Source: Xylogone sp. PMI_703 (lineage: Eukaryota > Ascomycota > Leotiomycetes). Taken from it: 64,000 bases of DNA. This document shows positions 12,964 to 22,898 of this stretch, in pieces. The notes under the pieces are model-generated. The model saw only the letters and a list, made by a program, of their open reading frames with translations, was not told the origin of the DNA and ran no database searches. A program made the translations under genes and the position numbers. Where the stretch lies: positions 1,550,001 to 1,614,000 of the forward strand of contig JAJTUQ010000006.1 of NCBI GenBank assembly GCA_021399445.1, written 5' to 3'. Within the stretch, counting starts at the first letter, position 1. Every line of letters starts with the position of its first letter.

Positions 12964-13125
12964 TGTAATGTTCCTACGCTGGGGTATGGCTATTACTCAA
13001 ATAATAGGCTTGAGAGGTAAAGGGAGCAGGTGAAACTATATAGTGTAGAACTTTTACTATGAAATGCAGGTATGCTGTAAATCATTTGAATTGAGCACGA
13101 GGCTCCTATCCACTTGGGAGCTTCC
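12964..13125 (-). repeat. LTR remnant, copy A (inverted relative to copy B)
   Basis: Read on the minus strand, this segment aligns with 14850-15008 on the plus strand at roughly 75% by eye over about 150 bp, ending in the shared terminus CGTAGGAACRTTACA. The most conserved blocks are the TGCTCAATTC core near 13090 and GATTTACAGCATACCT just beyond it. A terminus ending in CA and a TATA-like run in the better copy suggest a long terminal repeat rather than a terminal inverted repeat. It is diverged, and many differences are C/T or G/A changes. Confidence 0.55.
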
Positions 13126-13284
13126 TGCTCCTTAAACAATTTCTAAACTGCAAGGGTGTCTTTGTGCTCAAGTATTCTTGGGATGTTGGTTCCTTTGTCT
13201 CGTATATCCAGTATATTGAGTATACGACTATACTCGATATACCGAATATACTCCGTGCAGATCACGTGATCCCGGGTCCACACG

Positions 13285-14058
13285 TTGGGTGCTCTGTGTA
13301 GGCCAAGCTACCGAGCCTCAGGCTCTCAGCAATCCCTGCTGGATCGTAACAATAGGCCATTATGGTACTGGAGGAATAGAATATACACGGATGAGACCAT
13401 TGCACGCACAGATATGCTTCGACGTACTCGACTCCTTAGAGCAAAAGGTAAAAGAAAAAGACTTGATTGTATTCAATTTACCTTTCATTCTGGCCATCAA
13501 TCTGTTATGGCATGGGCAGCTATTGGCTATAACTACAAATCAGAGCTTTATTTTGTTTCATACGAAAGAGACAGTTAAAGATTCACACAAAAGAAATATA
13601 CAGAGCAAATCCTTCAAGGGCCACTAAAAGAGATATTTGAAGATTTGGAAAAAGGCTATAAAACACCAAGAACATATTGATGTGTAGAAGGTAATAGCCA
13701 TGTGCATAGCAAAAAGGATTCAGCTAGGAACAAAGGTTTATGTAATGACATTCGGATTGAGTGCCATATCAAGTCCCTTGATTGGTCTTCTCAATCCCCG
13801 GACTTGAATCCTATTGAAAATATATGACAAGTCCTTAAGCAATTGCTTAGAAATCGCAAGTAGGCTGATGGATTGAAACTGGAAGAACTCAAAGCAGCTA
13901 TACAGGATATATAGGAGAATGAAGTATCAATTGAGCGGCATATCAATCACTTTATTGATACTATACCTAAAAGGATAGCTACGGTCAGAGTACGAAAAGG
14001 AGGCCCTTCAGGCTATCAAAGTAGTAATATAGTGATAATAGCAGTGGTGGTAAAATAG
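13285..14058 (+). pseudogene. Tc1/mariner-type transposase relic, 5'-truncated with five internal stops
   Basis: A single reading frame runs from about 13285 to a final TAG at 14056-14058 and reads as a Tc1-like DDE transposase: IYTDETIART (first acidic residue), HSGHQSVMAWAAIGY, then NSHVHSKKDSARN, and the hallmark DWSSQSPDLNPIENI. Internal stops are at 13576 (TAA), 13678 (TGA), 13825 (TGA), 13861 (TAG) and 13912 (TAG). There is no frameshift. Each stop is explained by one C-to-T or G-to-A transition in a Gln, Arg or Trp codon. The second catalytic Asp, expected just before NSHVH, is Gly. The N-terminal helix-turn-helix DNA-binding part is not visible. It is dead and probably RIP-mutated. 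The family is inferred from motifs; the precise clade is not determined. Confidence 0.85.
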
Positions 14059-14570
14059 CCATATGTTATTTACTTTTTTAGGTGGCAGAATTGCCTCGCT
14101 TGCAGGGGGTGGGTGATTCTTTTCTTAAAATCCTTACGTACTAGCAAATAGCTAGCACAAACGGAATGGGAGTACGATTTCTCCGATAGTGCTACCATCT
14201 AGCTAGTACAACCAAAAGGGGAGTACTACCTTATCGCTTGTACGATCTTTTCTATAGTATTAGTGTTGAACTTGTACTATCCCTCTGCTAAGTACTAGTA
14301 ATGCGATAGTACTAGCGAGACCATAACCAGGTCCCTGATAGCCGTCTTAACTTATACTGTTATAAATGAGGTGACGACTATGGAGCACCCTGATCTGGGG
14401 AACCGGACGGTTAGGGCACGGGTTGTCCCAGAACACTTGTCCCAGGACTAGAGGGGTCCTGAAGGCTCAGTAAGGCTTCAGGACGGGAGTCCCTGGAACC
14501 AGGCTGACTCTAGGAGAAAGGTCCTGGGGCCAGGCCAATTTCGAGACCACTGCCTTGGGAGCATGATGTC
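14059..14570. repeat. Repeat-like filler between transposase relic and LTR copy B
   Basis: At 14140-14330 the sequence is rich in recurrent CTAGC and TAGTAC words, as in a decayed low-complexity array. At 14390-14550 it turns G/C-rich with short complementary blocks (GGTCCTGAAGGC near 14456 and GGCTTCAGGAC near 14472 can pair). No coding potential is seen. This is probably interior transposon sequence; the class is unknown. Confidence 0.35.
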
Positions 14571-14829
14571 AGAGGTTATGGCGCAGTGGTTAGGCTACTC
14601 CACATATAAATTGTATGGTACAGAGACTCTATTCGTTGCTAGTTTTGATGATGTACAGTACATAGGGGTAAACCGGTAAAACTCTTCTCTTTTACCGACC
14701 GTTAGCTTCTACAGCTATGATTGGCCAACGCCAATTACGTAAGCAATATCTCTGACACATGACCCTGAACTTCAAGATCACGTGACGGGATGGACCCGAA
14801 GGGATCCAGAGAGGTCCCAATATTACCTT

Positions 14830-15008
14830 CCTTATATAAGTAGATAGTTTACAGCAGATAGGAGGTTCGTGCTCAATTCGCTTAATTGATTTACAGCATA
14901 CCTACATTTCATAGTAACGACCTAAGCATTGTGAAGTGATTCTCCAGCACCTTACCTTCTTCTGTCATTTGAGTGATAGAAACCCCAAATCAACGTAGGA
15001 ACGTTACA
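14830..15008 (+). repeat. LTR remnant, copy B
   Basis: Contains a TATA-like TTATATAAG near 14833, followed by GTTCGTGCTCAATTCGC, GATTTACAGCATACCT and CATTTCATAGTAACG. It ends in AACGTTACA at 15008, consistent with an LTR terminus. It is an inverted match to copy A (12964-13125), and its first half also matches copy C near 55288. The upstream LTR border is not resolved; it may reach back to about 14570. No reverse transcriptase or integrase is present, so this is a solo or truncated LTR. Confidence 0.55.
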
Positions 15009-15334
15009 GAGGGCTTGTTTTTAACACAAATAAACGTCTGTCGAATAGTTTTTCAAACCCCATTTTTGATAGTAGTCTTCTGTTTTATTGATGTAAATCG
15101 TTGTTGTCACCCCGACGGGGGACTAATCGTCGAGATAGCCACAGCGTTACTAATAACTCCATCGACTATGCTAGTCTCCCGTTGGCTCTATAATCATTGT
15201 GATTACAAGTTCATAGTTAATATTAAGTACAGGTGGGAGTTCGACTTTGCTGACTTATTAACGTACAGTAAGCTGCACATTCGGCTTCCCTAAAAGAAAT
15301 TCAATGATTTTAGTTTTGTCCTGTAACTTTACTT

Positions 15335-15405
15335 GGTAGCGCTTTAATACGATTATGGTCAGTAGATTGTCAGCCATCAGATAAACGAATCATTGCCGTT
15401 AGGGA
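15335..15405 (+). repeat. Dispersed ~70-bp repeat, copy 1
   Basis: The block containing TCAGCCATCAGATAAACGAA and then GTTAGGGAC recurs, diverged, at about 27463-27532 (TCAGCCACCAGATAAGCGAA, then GTCAGGGAC). Both copies are preceded by GCTTTA...ACGATTATG. I take it as a transposon end fragment of unknown class. Confidence 0.5.
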
Positions 15406-15408
15406 CCA

Positions 15409-17009
15409 CGAGACTCCTTAGCACTGCTACGCTCAGCCCCAGCGCTTCATGGGTCCAAAGCGGAATAGCCAGCTGACCGACCCACATGGGAAAAGGCTTG
15501 TTTTGGGGCTTGGCAGGAACCGGCCTCAAGGCTAAATTACTGTGTCCCTGGGACACGGGCTTCCAGCAGGCACAGGAGAGGCTGCTCAGTGGAAGCTCTA
15601 TGCAGGTCTGCGGGGGGAACTGCTCTCAGCAATTCTGCTGTGCTTTCTCTACTTTGTGGGCTGCCTGAAGCTGGCATGAGTGAGACAGCCAAGGTCAACA
15701 GCAGTCGGCAGAACAGGACAGCAGGATCAGTCATCCCGAATCCCGAGGCCACCCGCCGCACAACTGCCTCAGAGTGGCGGCGCTGGGTCTGTCTTGGGTG
15801 GCAGAGAGCACGATGACGAAAAGAACGCATTCTTATTATTCGCGACGAGGTATTTAAAGCCTGCGGGCCCCGTCGAGGAAAGTCGGTTCTGGGCACTGTC
15901 TTGTTCTGTCTCTTTCGTTCTGTACCCAGGACCATCTTCCGGGGGCTCGGTATGCCCCGCTGTCACACTCCTATGGATTAATGTCTTGCTCGTATCCCAA
16001 GGTTGCTGTAAGAATTATCAAGATTGTCAAGCTACGAAGATATGGCTGGTTTCGAGCAAAAACCTCTGCAGCTGAGGCAGGAGGCCTCGCCCAAGAAAAA
16101 CACCGGCTTTGAAGAGCCATTTTGCCACGGTACGATCGCTTTTCTCGAGACTTGGGCATACCGATGCTGATGAACTCTTGACTTACTCGGATCGCAGAGC
16201 GAAACACCACCTTACCACACCCAGATGCTGATACGAGCGAGAACGCATGCATCGAGGGCGACAACATGGTTCGCACCCATTCACACCATCACATACTTCC
16301 CTTTCAGCACCACCGTCACAGGAGCTATGAGCAAGGAGAGATGCTGAGCAGTATATACTACAGCATAACAGCCTCCACGAGCAGTATCAAGATCGACAAC
16401 ACCAACCCTAAAGGAAAAGGAGAACTGGACCCATCGAGCGCGCAGATGGGGCAGAGGAATTAGAACATAAGACTAGGAGAAGACATTGACACATACAATG
16501 CAATTTCTCCGGCGCCTTGACTCACCGGTGTTGTCAATGCTGGGCGTTATGCATGTATGACATACTCGTATCGCCCCAGAGCTTGAGGGTTCCATTAGGT
16601 GGCTGTGCCTCTGTTCGTTGCTGGAACGGCATTTCCCATTGGCTCTATTCATGACTCAAGCCACGTAATGATACTGGTGATGGTGATGATGGCTACTGTG
16701 TATACTGGTTTACGACCAGGACGCTGCACTTATAGCATTATTTATTAGCAGAGTTGACGGTATGTACATAGGCGACATCGGGTTGCTTTAGATTTTTAGT
16801 TTTATTATACGAAGAGACTGAAATTACGGACATGATAGACACATTACAAAAACCGTTATTATGGCAATCCTTAGCCTTCAAGAAAGTGTTTCGTGTGAAA
16901 AGAGACTAGTTCCATAGATCTACCTCCCCAGCGTCTGTTCCTTCCTCGAATTAAATACAGTTAGCATCATGACTCTAGAAATGCAAGAATATCCGTCGTA
17001 CCTCTATCC
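15409..17009. other. Gene-free stretch with a GC-rich island (about 15480-15960)
   Basis: The 15480-15960 island is clearly more G/C-rich than its flanks. It has a TATTTAAAG run at 15850 followed by C/T-rich sequence, a layout seen in LTR promoters. Overlapping open frames on both strands show no recognisable protein. From 15960 to 17009 nothing can be supported; GAT/GGT-type simple sequence occurs at 16670-16690. Confidence 0.35.
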
Positions 17010-17261
17010 TCAAAACGCATGTGGATTGAAACTAATTGGCTCCCGATTTGCATACGCTGTAGTATCCTCCGTGTCCCCCTCCTCGTTGTGATTCCTCTGC
17101 TTATTCCTCCCCCTACGCATGCGAATACAAATGAAGATGATGAATACAAGGATGAGCAGGAAAGCAGCACAGCCCACGGCGATCCCGACAACAGCAGGGA
17201 CTGGGATCGAGTAGCAGAAGTAGTTGTCGGTGTATTTACACTCCCGTTTGAGAACGAGCAT
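17010..17261 (-). CDS. Small single-pass membrane protein
   Basis: 83 residues, single exon. A short N-terminal part with two cysteines (KRECKYTDNYFCYS) precedes one strong transmembrane helix (VVGIAVGCAAFLLILVFIIF, about residues 25-45), then a basic stop-transfer stretch (RMRRGRNKQ) and an acidic/polar tail. The positive-inside rule puts the tail in the cytosol. Such short Cys-plus-TM proteins are common and poorly characterised in filamentous fungi. Composition is coherent and unlike chance open frames nearby, but there is no intron or known motif to prove expression. Function unknown. Confidence 0.5.
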   Translation of the reverse strand: MLVLKRECKYTDNYFCYSIPVPAVVGIAVGCAAFLLILVFIIFICIRMRRGRNKQRNHNEEGDTEDTTAYANREPISFNPHAF

Positions 17262-18813
17262 GGTGGTGATTGTTAATCAATTAACCAGACCTTTGAAGTA
17301 GGTGATTTGGATCACAGGTAATGAATTTGTTGATTTTGGTTGAGTTGGTATGAGAATAAGCCGGCAGCAACGGAATGCCAAGAAAGCTTCTTTAAAACCG
17401 CATATTGCATCCTACCCAAGATCTGTATCTAGTACGAACGAACACGGCATTGCACCTCACCAGAAGAACGCGGAATATTACTCGTGGACTACACACTCAG
17501 TTTCTCGAAGGTGTTGCGTTCCGGCGGCTACTGGTTGGTAAGGAGAGGCCGCTGGAGGAAGCGAAGCTCACACGTGCGTGATATATTCGTTCGAGTCCTT
17601 GAACGGCGTACATGACTTTCGGCGCCAGTGTAACTTGAATTGGTCTTTCTTTGTTGTAATGTATGCCATCTTGCTATTACAGTGTTATTTCAACGCAGGA
17701 TTCCTTCCTCGTGTAGGTCGTTTTCCAGACGCGACAACATTATAGTATCGTGAATGTGTCTCATCTCATTGGAAAGCAACCTTATGTCTCCGCGGATTGC
17801 TCTTTTGATTGACTGGAATTCAATTCATTGACCAACCATGTTAAATTTGGGCACTCACAGTGACATACTTACAGTGGGGTTCATGTTTACTTGTATGTTT
17901 GGACCAGGTCTACTAGCTTGTCTCGTTCTGAAAATGGTCAGAACAGCTAAGACGGGCGGTGTCCCAGGATGTGTTCTTGCCTTACTGAAGTGCCAGGATA
18001 TGATCCCATTCCATCCCAAGCTGGAAACTGATCACAGCATTTAGAGGAGCCGGTCTAGACCCTGTGCTTAATTGGTACAGTATTACATGAAGAGGTCAAG
18101 GCACGACACAGCCACCAGTATACTTTCCTACAAGCCCGATTGATCCCCCATTTGACGTCTGTGCTCTGTCGTGGAATTGTATGGATAAGTTCCTCTTCAA
18201 GTAATAGTGCACAGATGTGGCGGGGATTAACAGGGCCTCAATGAAGTAGATAATACTCAGGAGGCCCCCCGGTGGATCGCGCTACGGGGCTGCTAGCATC
18301 TTGGATCCTTCGCTACAAGCATAAGGGCTCTTTGAAAACGCGTAGCATAGGCTGAGGGATTCCCAAAGGTTCGGGGTTGAACCAATTACCTGCCCGTTTT
18401 TCATAGTGTCTAAGGAACACGGGGGTTAGGGAACCCCAAAGGGGAGAGGTAGAGCGTTGTCAGACAAGCTTCCTTTACGCCTCTCACTGCCGGATGTAAC
18501 AGCCAGATCTAGACTCTATCCAACCCCCGGGCCTTCTCCAGGATTGCACTATCAGATTAGGCTTCCTTCGATCACTACTTGCCTCGTATTCATTGTAAAT
18601 AAAATTCCATCCATTCCACCCTGTGCGGCGTACTTATGCTAGCTATCCAAGATAGAAGAGGTACAGAAAGATGAGCACTTCAAATGTTTCTTATAGAGAC
18701 TATCTAATGCTTGTACTCGCAAGTTAATATCGAGAACGGCTGAGCAGCTCCAGAGCCACATTGAGGCCTCGACCCGGTCAAGCATCACGATCCATTGTAG
18801 GGAAGTTCACACG
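17262..18813. other. Gene-free stretch, repeat-like
   Basis: No open frame has recognisable content. A G/C-rich patch at about 18220-18450, with runs such as GGAGGCCCCCCGG and AACCCCAAAGGGG, contrasts with its flanks and may be old transposon DNA. A tRNA B-box-like GTTCGAGTCC at about 17590 has no matching A box or cloverleaf. Confidence 0.3.
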
Positions 18814-19418
18814 ATGGATCCAATACCGTTGCTCTTCGTCCTTCTGTTCCTGCTTACCAGCGCGACATCGATACCTCTTCACGATAGCAAAAGCGTGTCC
18901 AAAGAATGCCTCAGTGTATTGGCTTCAGAACCATCGGTAGAGATATCTAAATGCAATAGTCCAATATTAGAATTCTCTCGAAGACTTTTACACGACGAAG
19001 ACGATGATGATGAGGAGGCAAAATGGCACGATAGTAAAATGAATCTCCCACCCCCGACCATGCCGGCTAGAGGACCAAGCAGAACAACAGTAACGACAAA
19101 AGTAGACGGATACGTGTTGGAAGAAGACGGCATGATTTTTGAATCCGGCCGGAGAGATTGGGACCATGATGATGCGAGCATGCTCGTTGTATTAATGGTG
19201 TTTGCGTTCTTGTGTATTATGGTAGGCACTGAGATGGTGAGAAGGATTGATCGAAGGTGAGTTTACGTTTGGTTTTGCCGTTGGTTAACTTTGGGCACAT
19301 GCTTCTTCTTTCAAATTTCCTCTTTTTTTTTGACGCTTTTGCTATTAGGATTGTTTTACTTAGACGTGTGGGAACAGGCATCGGATTACAGCATGAGAGA
19401 AAGAATGAGGAGAGATAG
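18814..19418 (+). CDS. Secreted or membrane-anchored acidic protein of unknown function
   Basis: Exon 1 (18814-19256) starts with a signal peptide (PLLFVLLFLLTSATSIP). It then has a lumenal region with two cysteines (KECLSV, SKCNS), an acidic run HDEDDDDEE, and a C-terminal transmembrane helix (MLVVLMVFAFLCIMVGTEM) followed by basic residues. The frame stops at 19258-19260 if unspliced (148 residues). A GTGAGT donor at 19257 and a T-rich tract leading to CTATTAG at 19348 suggest an intron; splicing adds 23 residues and ends at 19418 (170 residues). I prefer the spliced form because of the strong polypyrimidine tract. No known domain. Confidence 0.5.
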
Positions 19419-20610
19419 GGGCGTCTTCCGATTAAACTCGAGCGTGCGGAGACAGGTACATGACGATTTTGATGGAATACATGAATCATCTTCCTCTAAT
19501 ATAGTAATGCACATTATACATCCCAAGCATGGTTATATCATAAACCAGAGAAATTGTGACTTGATTATTTCTGAAAGAGTCGTGGGCCAGGCACTGAGTG
19601 CAGCTGCCGACTGGGCGATTATCTCACTTGTACATACCAGCTGGACCGAGTAAAAATATTATCCGCCATGGGAGACGTGAGTACAACTTGCTACACACTT
19701 CAAGGTTCCAGGATATCACTATATTATGATGCTACTACGTTCTCGCCGGTGGTGGAAGCGCTAGTTATCGATCAGGCAGTTTCGACTTGCAGTTTTTGGT
19801 TTTTTTTCCAGCAACCGACTCATGAGTTTAACTTTTCACTATGAGGCATTTCACAACCCCTTTTTCGATCGGTGACATCTTTCCTTATGAGGGGCTGTGC
19901 TTCGTTCTTTCGTACTGCTAAACACACAGCATGGCACTACAGGGGCGTGATTGGTGCCAGGCGAGTCCACTAGAAGCGCCAGTAGGATGTGCATCCTAGG
20001 CCTCCTCGTCTATGTGCGCAGGCGTAGTCTGGACTATCCAATTACTTTTGAATAGTGTCATATTCATGAAGAGTGACATACCGAATGAATCAGAGTATTT
20101 CCGCCATCACTGGTTTTGAATGGAATTTTTAGGCTCTCAGAATCGGCCCCCTTCTGGTGTTCGTCAGCCGTTTTTCGCGTTTATGCTTCCTGACCCACTC
20201 TTAAACCAGCATCCAGAAAGAATCCTTAGCTAGATGGACCAACTTGGAGATTCTCATCCAGAATAGGTGGAGGGGGAGGGTTTCTGCTACTGAGATGTGG
20301 TGAGAGCTGGGGTTGTGACGCTTTTAGATTCATACCCATTACGAACTGGTAGTCTGTGTCAAAATTTCCGGTTGGTCCCCCCTTTTTATTCCGCCTGGAA
20401 TTTGGGATTTTACCGTGATGCTTGAACGTCTTAATAGATGTATATATTTCTTCTAGAACTGGTTCAGACACATGTATAGAACGTACCTCATAGGCGTTTC
20501 AGGTGCATTCATTTCACTTAATTCCTTCTCGTAGTCGTCTTGTCCCTATTCTAAAACACAGGCTCAATTTTTTTTAATTTCAGACGACCCTTAATTCATT
20601 GTTCACAATT
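19419..20610. other. Intergenic region, nothing supported
   Basis: No gene or repeat is recognised. The 82-codon open frame on the minus strand (20226-20471) is polar and proline-rich without motifs, and I do not call it. Confidence 0.3.
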
Positions 20611-21627
20611 ATGATTCACCCCGACATTGATATCCACGGTGACAGGAGATTGTTATCATTTCCATTAGAGCCAATCTCAGGACTAGCGCCATTTTCAGCA
20701 CTCATTATATCTATATTCTTCGTCGTTCTTTTCCTCATCCGTTACTACTTCTTGGAAGGGTTTCTCCTTCAATGGATATATGGAAGTACCTATACAAGTC
20801 TCAGCGAGCTGAATCGCCGAGGTTTCGTGAACCACCACATCGCAGGCGCGACAAAAATAATCATCTTGATCGTGGCAGCCTATCCATTTATCGATGTCAC
20901 GTTCTGTAATGCCACCTACCACACCCCCTATGCTCCGGGATCAACAGTTACTATGGGAGATATACTAGTCGTGGTTGCTCAGATGCTGATTGGCATGTAC
21001 GTGTTTGAACTCATTTATCGGACAAAGCTTTCGCCTGTAGCAGTTCTGCATCACACGGGGACGATTATTATCGGACAGTCTGCTATTGCCATCAGTTTGA
21101 GACTATCACATGAGAAGGATGCTGATGTTGAATTCCTTTTGTGTACTGTTTGGGGTAAGCAATCGGATCGGCCGTGTGGCTTCGCTTGCAAGAAACTAAA
21201 AAAAAAATGCCAAATAGGTGCTTTTGATATCATCTCCGAATTCCTTCCTCACGTTTCGATCATTTTCTATCGAGTATATCACAGTGAGCATGCATTTTTA
21301 CGCCGTCTTTTCCTCATATCATGCATCACCACCGCCACCGGAACAACATTGGAGACAATAGTTACCATGTATCTTTTCGGTAGTCTATGGCCAAAATGGG
21401 AGACTGCGTTCAAGATCGCTACGCCCTTACTTCATGTAGCATTTTCCGCCGCTCAGATCCATGGCAGTATGGTGTTTTGGCGCATGTATAAACGCCAGAG
21501 CCGTCTTTTGGCTGAGGAGGCTGTCAGAGATGAGGAAGCGGGTAAACCGTCCACTAACAAAGCGAATCAGGACGACGAAACACGTGAGGTCGCAAATTTG
21601 TCTCAGACACAAAGCTCAGGTGCATGA
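20611..21627 (+). CDS. TLC-domain-like multi-pass membrane protein
   Basis: Starts at ATG 20611. Exons 20611-21154 and 21218-21627 give 317 residues; the 63-nt intron (GTAAGC donor, AATAG acceptor) keeps frame and contains no stop, so unspliced mRNA would still encode a protein with 21 extra residues. About six to seven hydrophobic helices are visible (for example ALIISIFFVVLFLIRYYF and IIILIVAAYPFIDVTF). The conserved-looking core LHHTGTIIIGQ, and the later FLPHVSIIFYRVY and ATPLLHVAFSAAQIHGSMVFW, resemble TRAM/LAG1/CLN8 proteins of the TMEM56 type, which act in membrane lipid handling. The tail is polar and acidic. Family assignment is by pattern only; a specific function is not claimed. 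Confidence 0.7.
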   Translation: MIHPDIDIHGDRRLLSFPLEPISGLAPFSALIISIFFVVLFLIRYYFLEGFLLQWIYGSTYTSLSELNRRGFVNHHIAGATKIIILIVAAYPFIDVTFCNATYHTPYAPGSTVTMGDILVVVAQMLIGMYVFELIYRTKLSPVAVLHHTGTIIIGQSAIAISLRLSHEKDADVEFLLCTVWGKQSDRPCGFACKKLKKKCQIGAFDIISEFLPHVSIIFYRVYHSEHAFLRRLFLISCITTATGTTLETIVTMYLFGSLWPKWETAFKIATPLLHVAFSAAQIHGSMVFWRMYKRQSRLLAEEAVRDEEAGKPSTNKANQDDETREVANLSQTQSSGA

Positions 21628-22898
21628 GAATTCCAATTGGTCGATTTCATCTTCTGTTCTAACTTAATAATGGTCGTCATCGCGATGAACTCTTTCGTTC
21701 CTACATAAAAGGAGCTCTATGCTCGAAAACACCACTACCTCGCAAACGCCACACTGTAGAAATATGTATATTACGTCGTCATTTTGAGTATATACTTTTA
21801 CTCTCATTTATTTTGTATTTGGGGAAAATAAAAGGATAAACAAGAACCACTTGGCAGGTATAACGGGCCTTGTTAAACGAGGTTATATAAAGTTTACAAG
21901 TGCTCAAACCGAGCTTGAATAGATTCACAAAAGTATAGACCTATTTTAGAAAATGAAAATCTGTTTTCTACACCTTCACGCAACCTAGTCGTATTTCAAT
22001 TCACAATCTATCCCCGAATGATATTTAGAGTGTTACTAGATTATTGTGTAAAGAGGTTCTCCCCCCCCTAATACTCCTGACTTTAACTGGCTTTAACTGT
22101 TATGCAGATTACGAACAATATGTCAACTGCTAGCCCAAAGACTAGTCAAGATTTAACAGATATATCAACAATAACTACAACTCAGAACTAACGAATAATC
22201 GTAGAAATGCAAGAGTAACTGCTGGTTGACCGCTTTATTTCAGCTTATGAATACAATAACAGATTGGGATAAAAGTGGTAAAAGGGTATGATTTTCGATT
22301 TCAAGAGCTGTTAAAAGGTTAGAATACAACACGTGTATAAGATCACCTGAGGACTTACAGCGTAGATCAATGGAGAGCTGTAACCTAGGGTCTATTGTTT
22401 AGTTGTACTTAAGATTAAGTTCCCCCGGATATTAGGTTTCCGGGATAATTTTATATGAAAACTTGTACAAGAATAGCTTATACTACTTTATCCCGGGAAC
22501 CTAGTATCCGGGCTAACCCTAAGCTGCTTAACTATCCATGTCAGGGGGAAATTAAGGTCTTAAGGTAAGGTTTCGTACATAAAAAATGTAAAGTTAAGAT
22601 ATACTTCTTTTATAAAACCAAGTAATTTTATCTTTCTCTTAAACATTATAATCATAGAATAAAATACAACTTTTAACATTATATATATACTTTATCTGTC
22701 TTCTACTTAATTTAACTTTTTTAATATTACTTAACCTTTAAAGATCTTGTTAATAGTTCAGAGATGATCTGGAGAACTGTTACATTTAACATGTTATCAG
22801 ATAGATATAAGTTTAGAGATTCAATATTATATTTTCGATAATCGATGCCTTATGTCTAAATGTAAATTAATAATCCACTTGCTTAAATACACTCCATA
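21628..22898. other. AT-rich intergenic region with an inverted-repeat element
   Basis: Apart from the palindromic element listed separately (22409-22563) this is A/T-rich DNA with no coding content. Runs of TATATATA occur at about 22680. It lies downstream of both the TLC-like gene and the Zn2Cys6 regulator, so no promoter is expected. Confidence 0.4.
22409..22563. repeat. MITE-like nested inverted repeat
   Basis: Inner arms of 25 nt at 22424-22448 and 22488-22512 are complementary at 23 of 25 positions; both mismatches are C/T differences, as RIP or deamination would leave. Outer arms (CTTAAGATTAAGTTCCCCC at about 22409 and GGGGGAAATTAAGGTCTTAAG at 22543) are also complementary with a few mismatches. 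The loop is A/T-rich and non-coding. Confidence 0.6.

Noticed and set aside
14575..14660. tRNA- or SINE-like sequence (GGCGCAGTGGTTAGGC)
   Set aside because: It resembles an A box, but no B box (GGTTCRANNCC) follows at the right distance and no cloverleaf can be drawn.
15537..16075. Open frames on both strands in the GC-rich island
   Set aside because: Mutually antisense, with no domain or hydrophobic pattern; length is explained by high G/C.
17585..17600. tRNA B-box-like GTTCGAGTCC
   Set aside because: No acceptor-stem complement or proper A box upstream.
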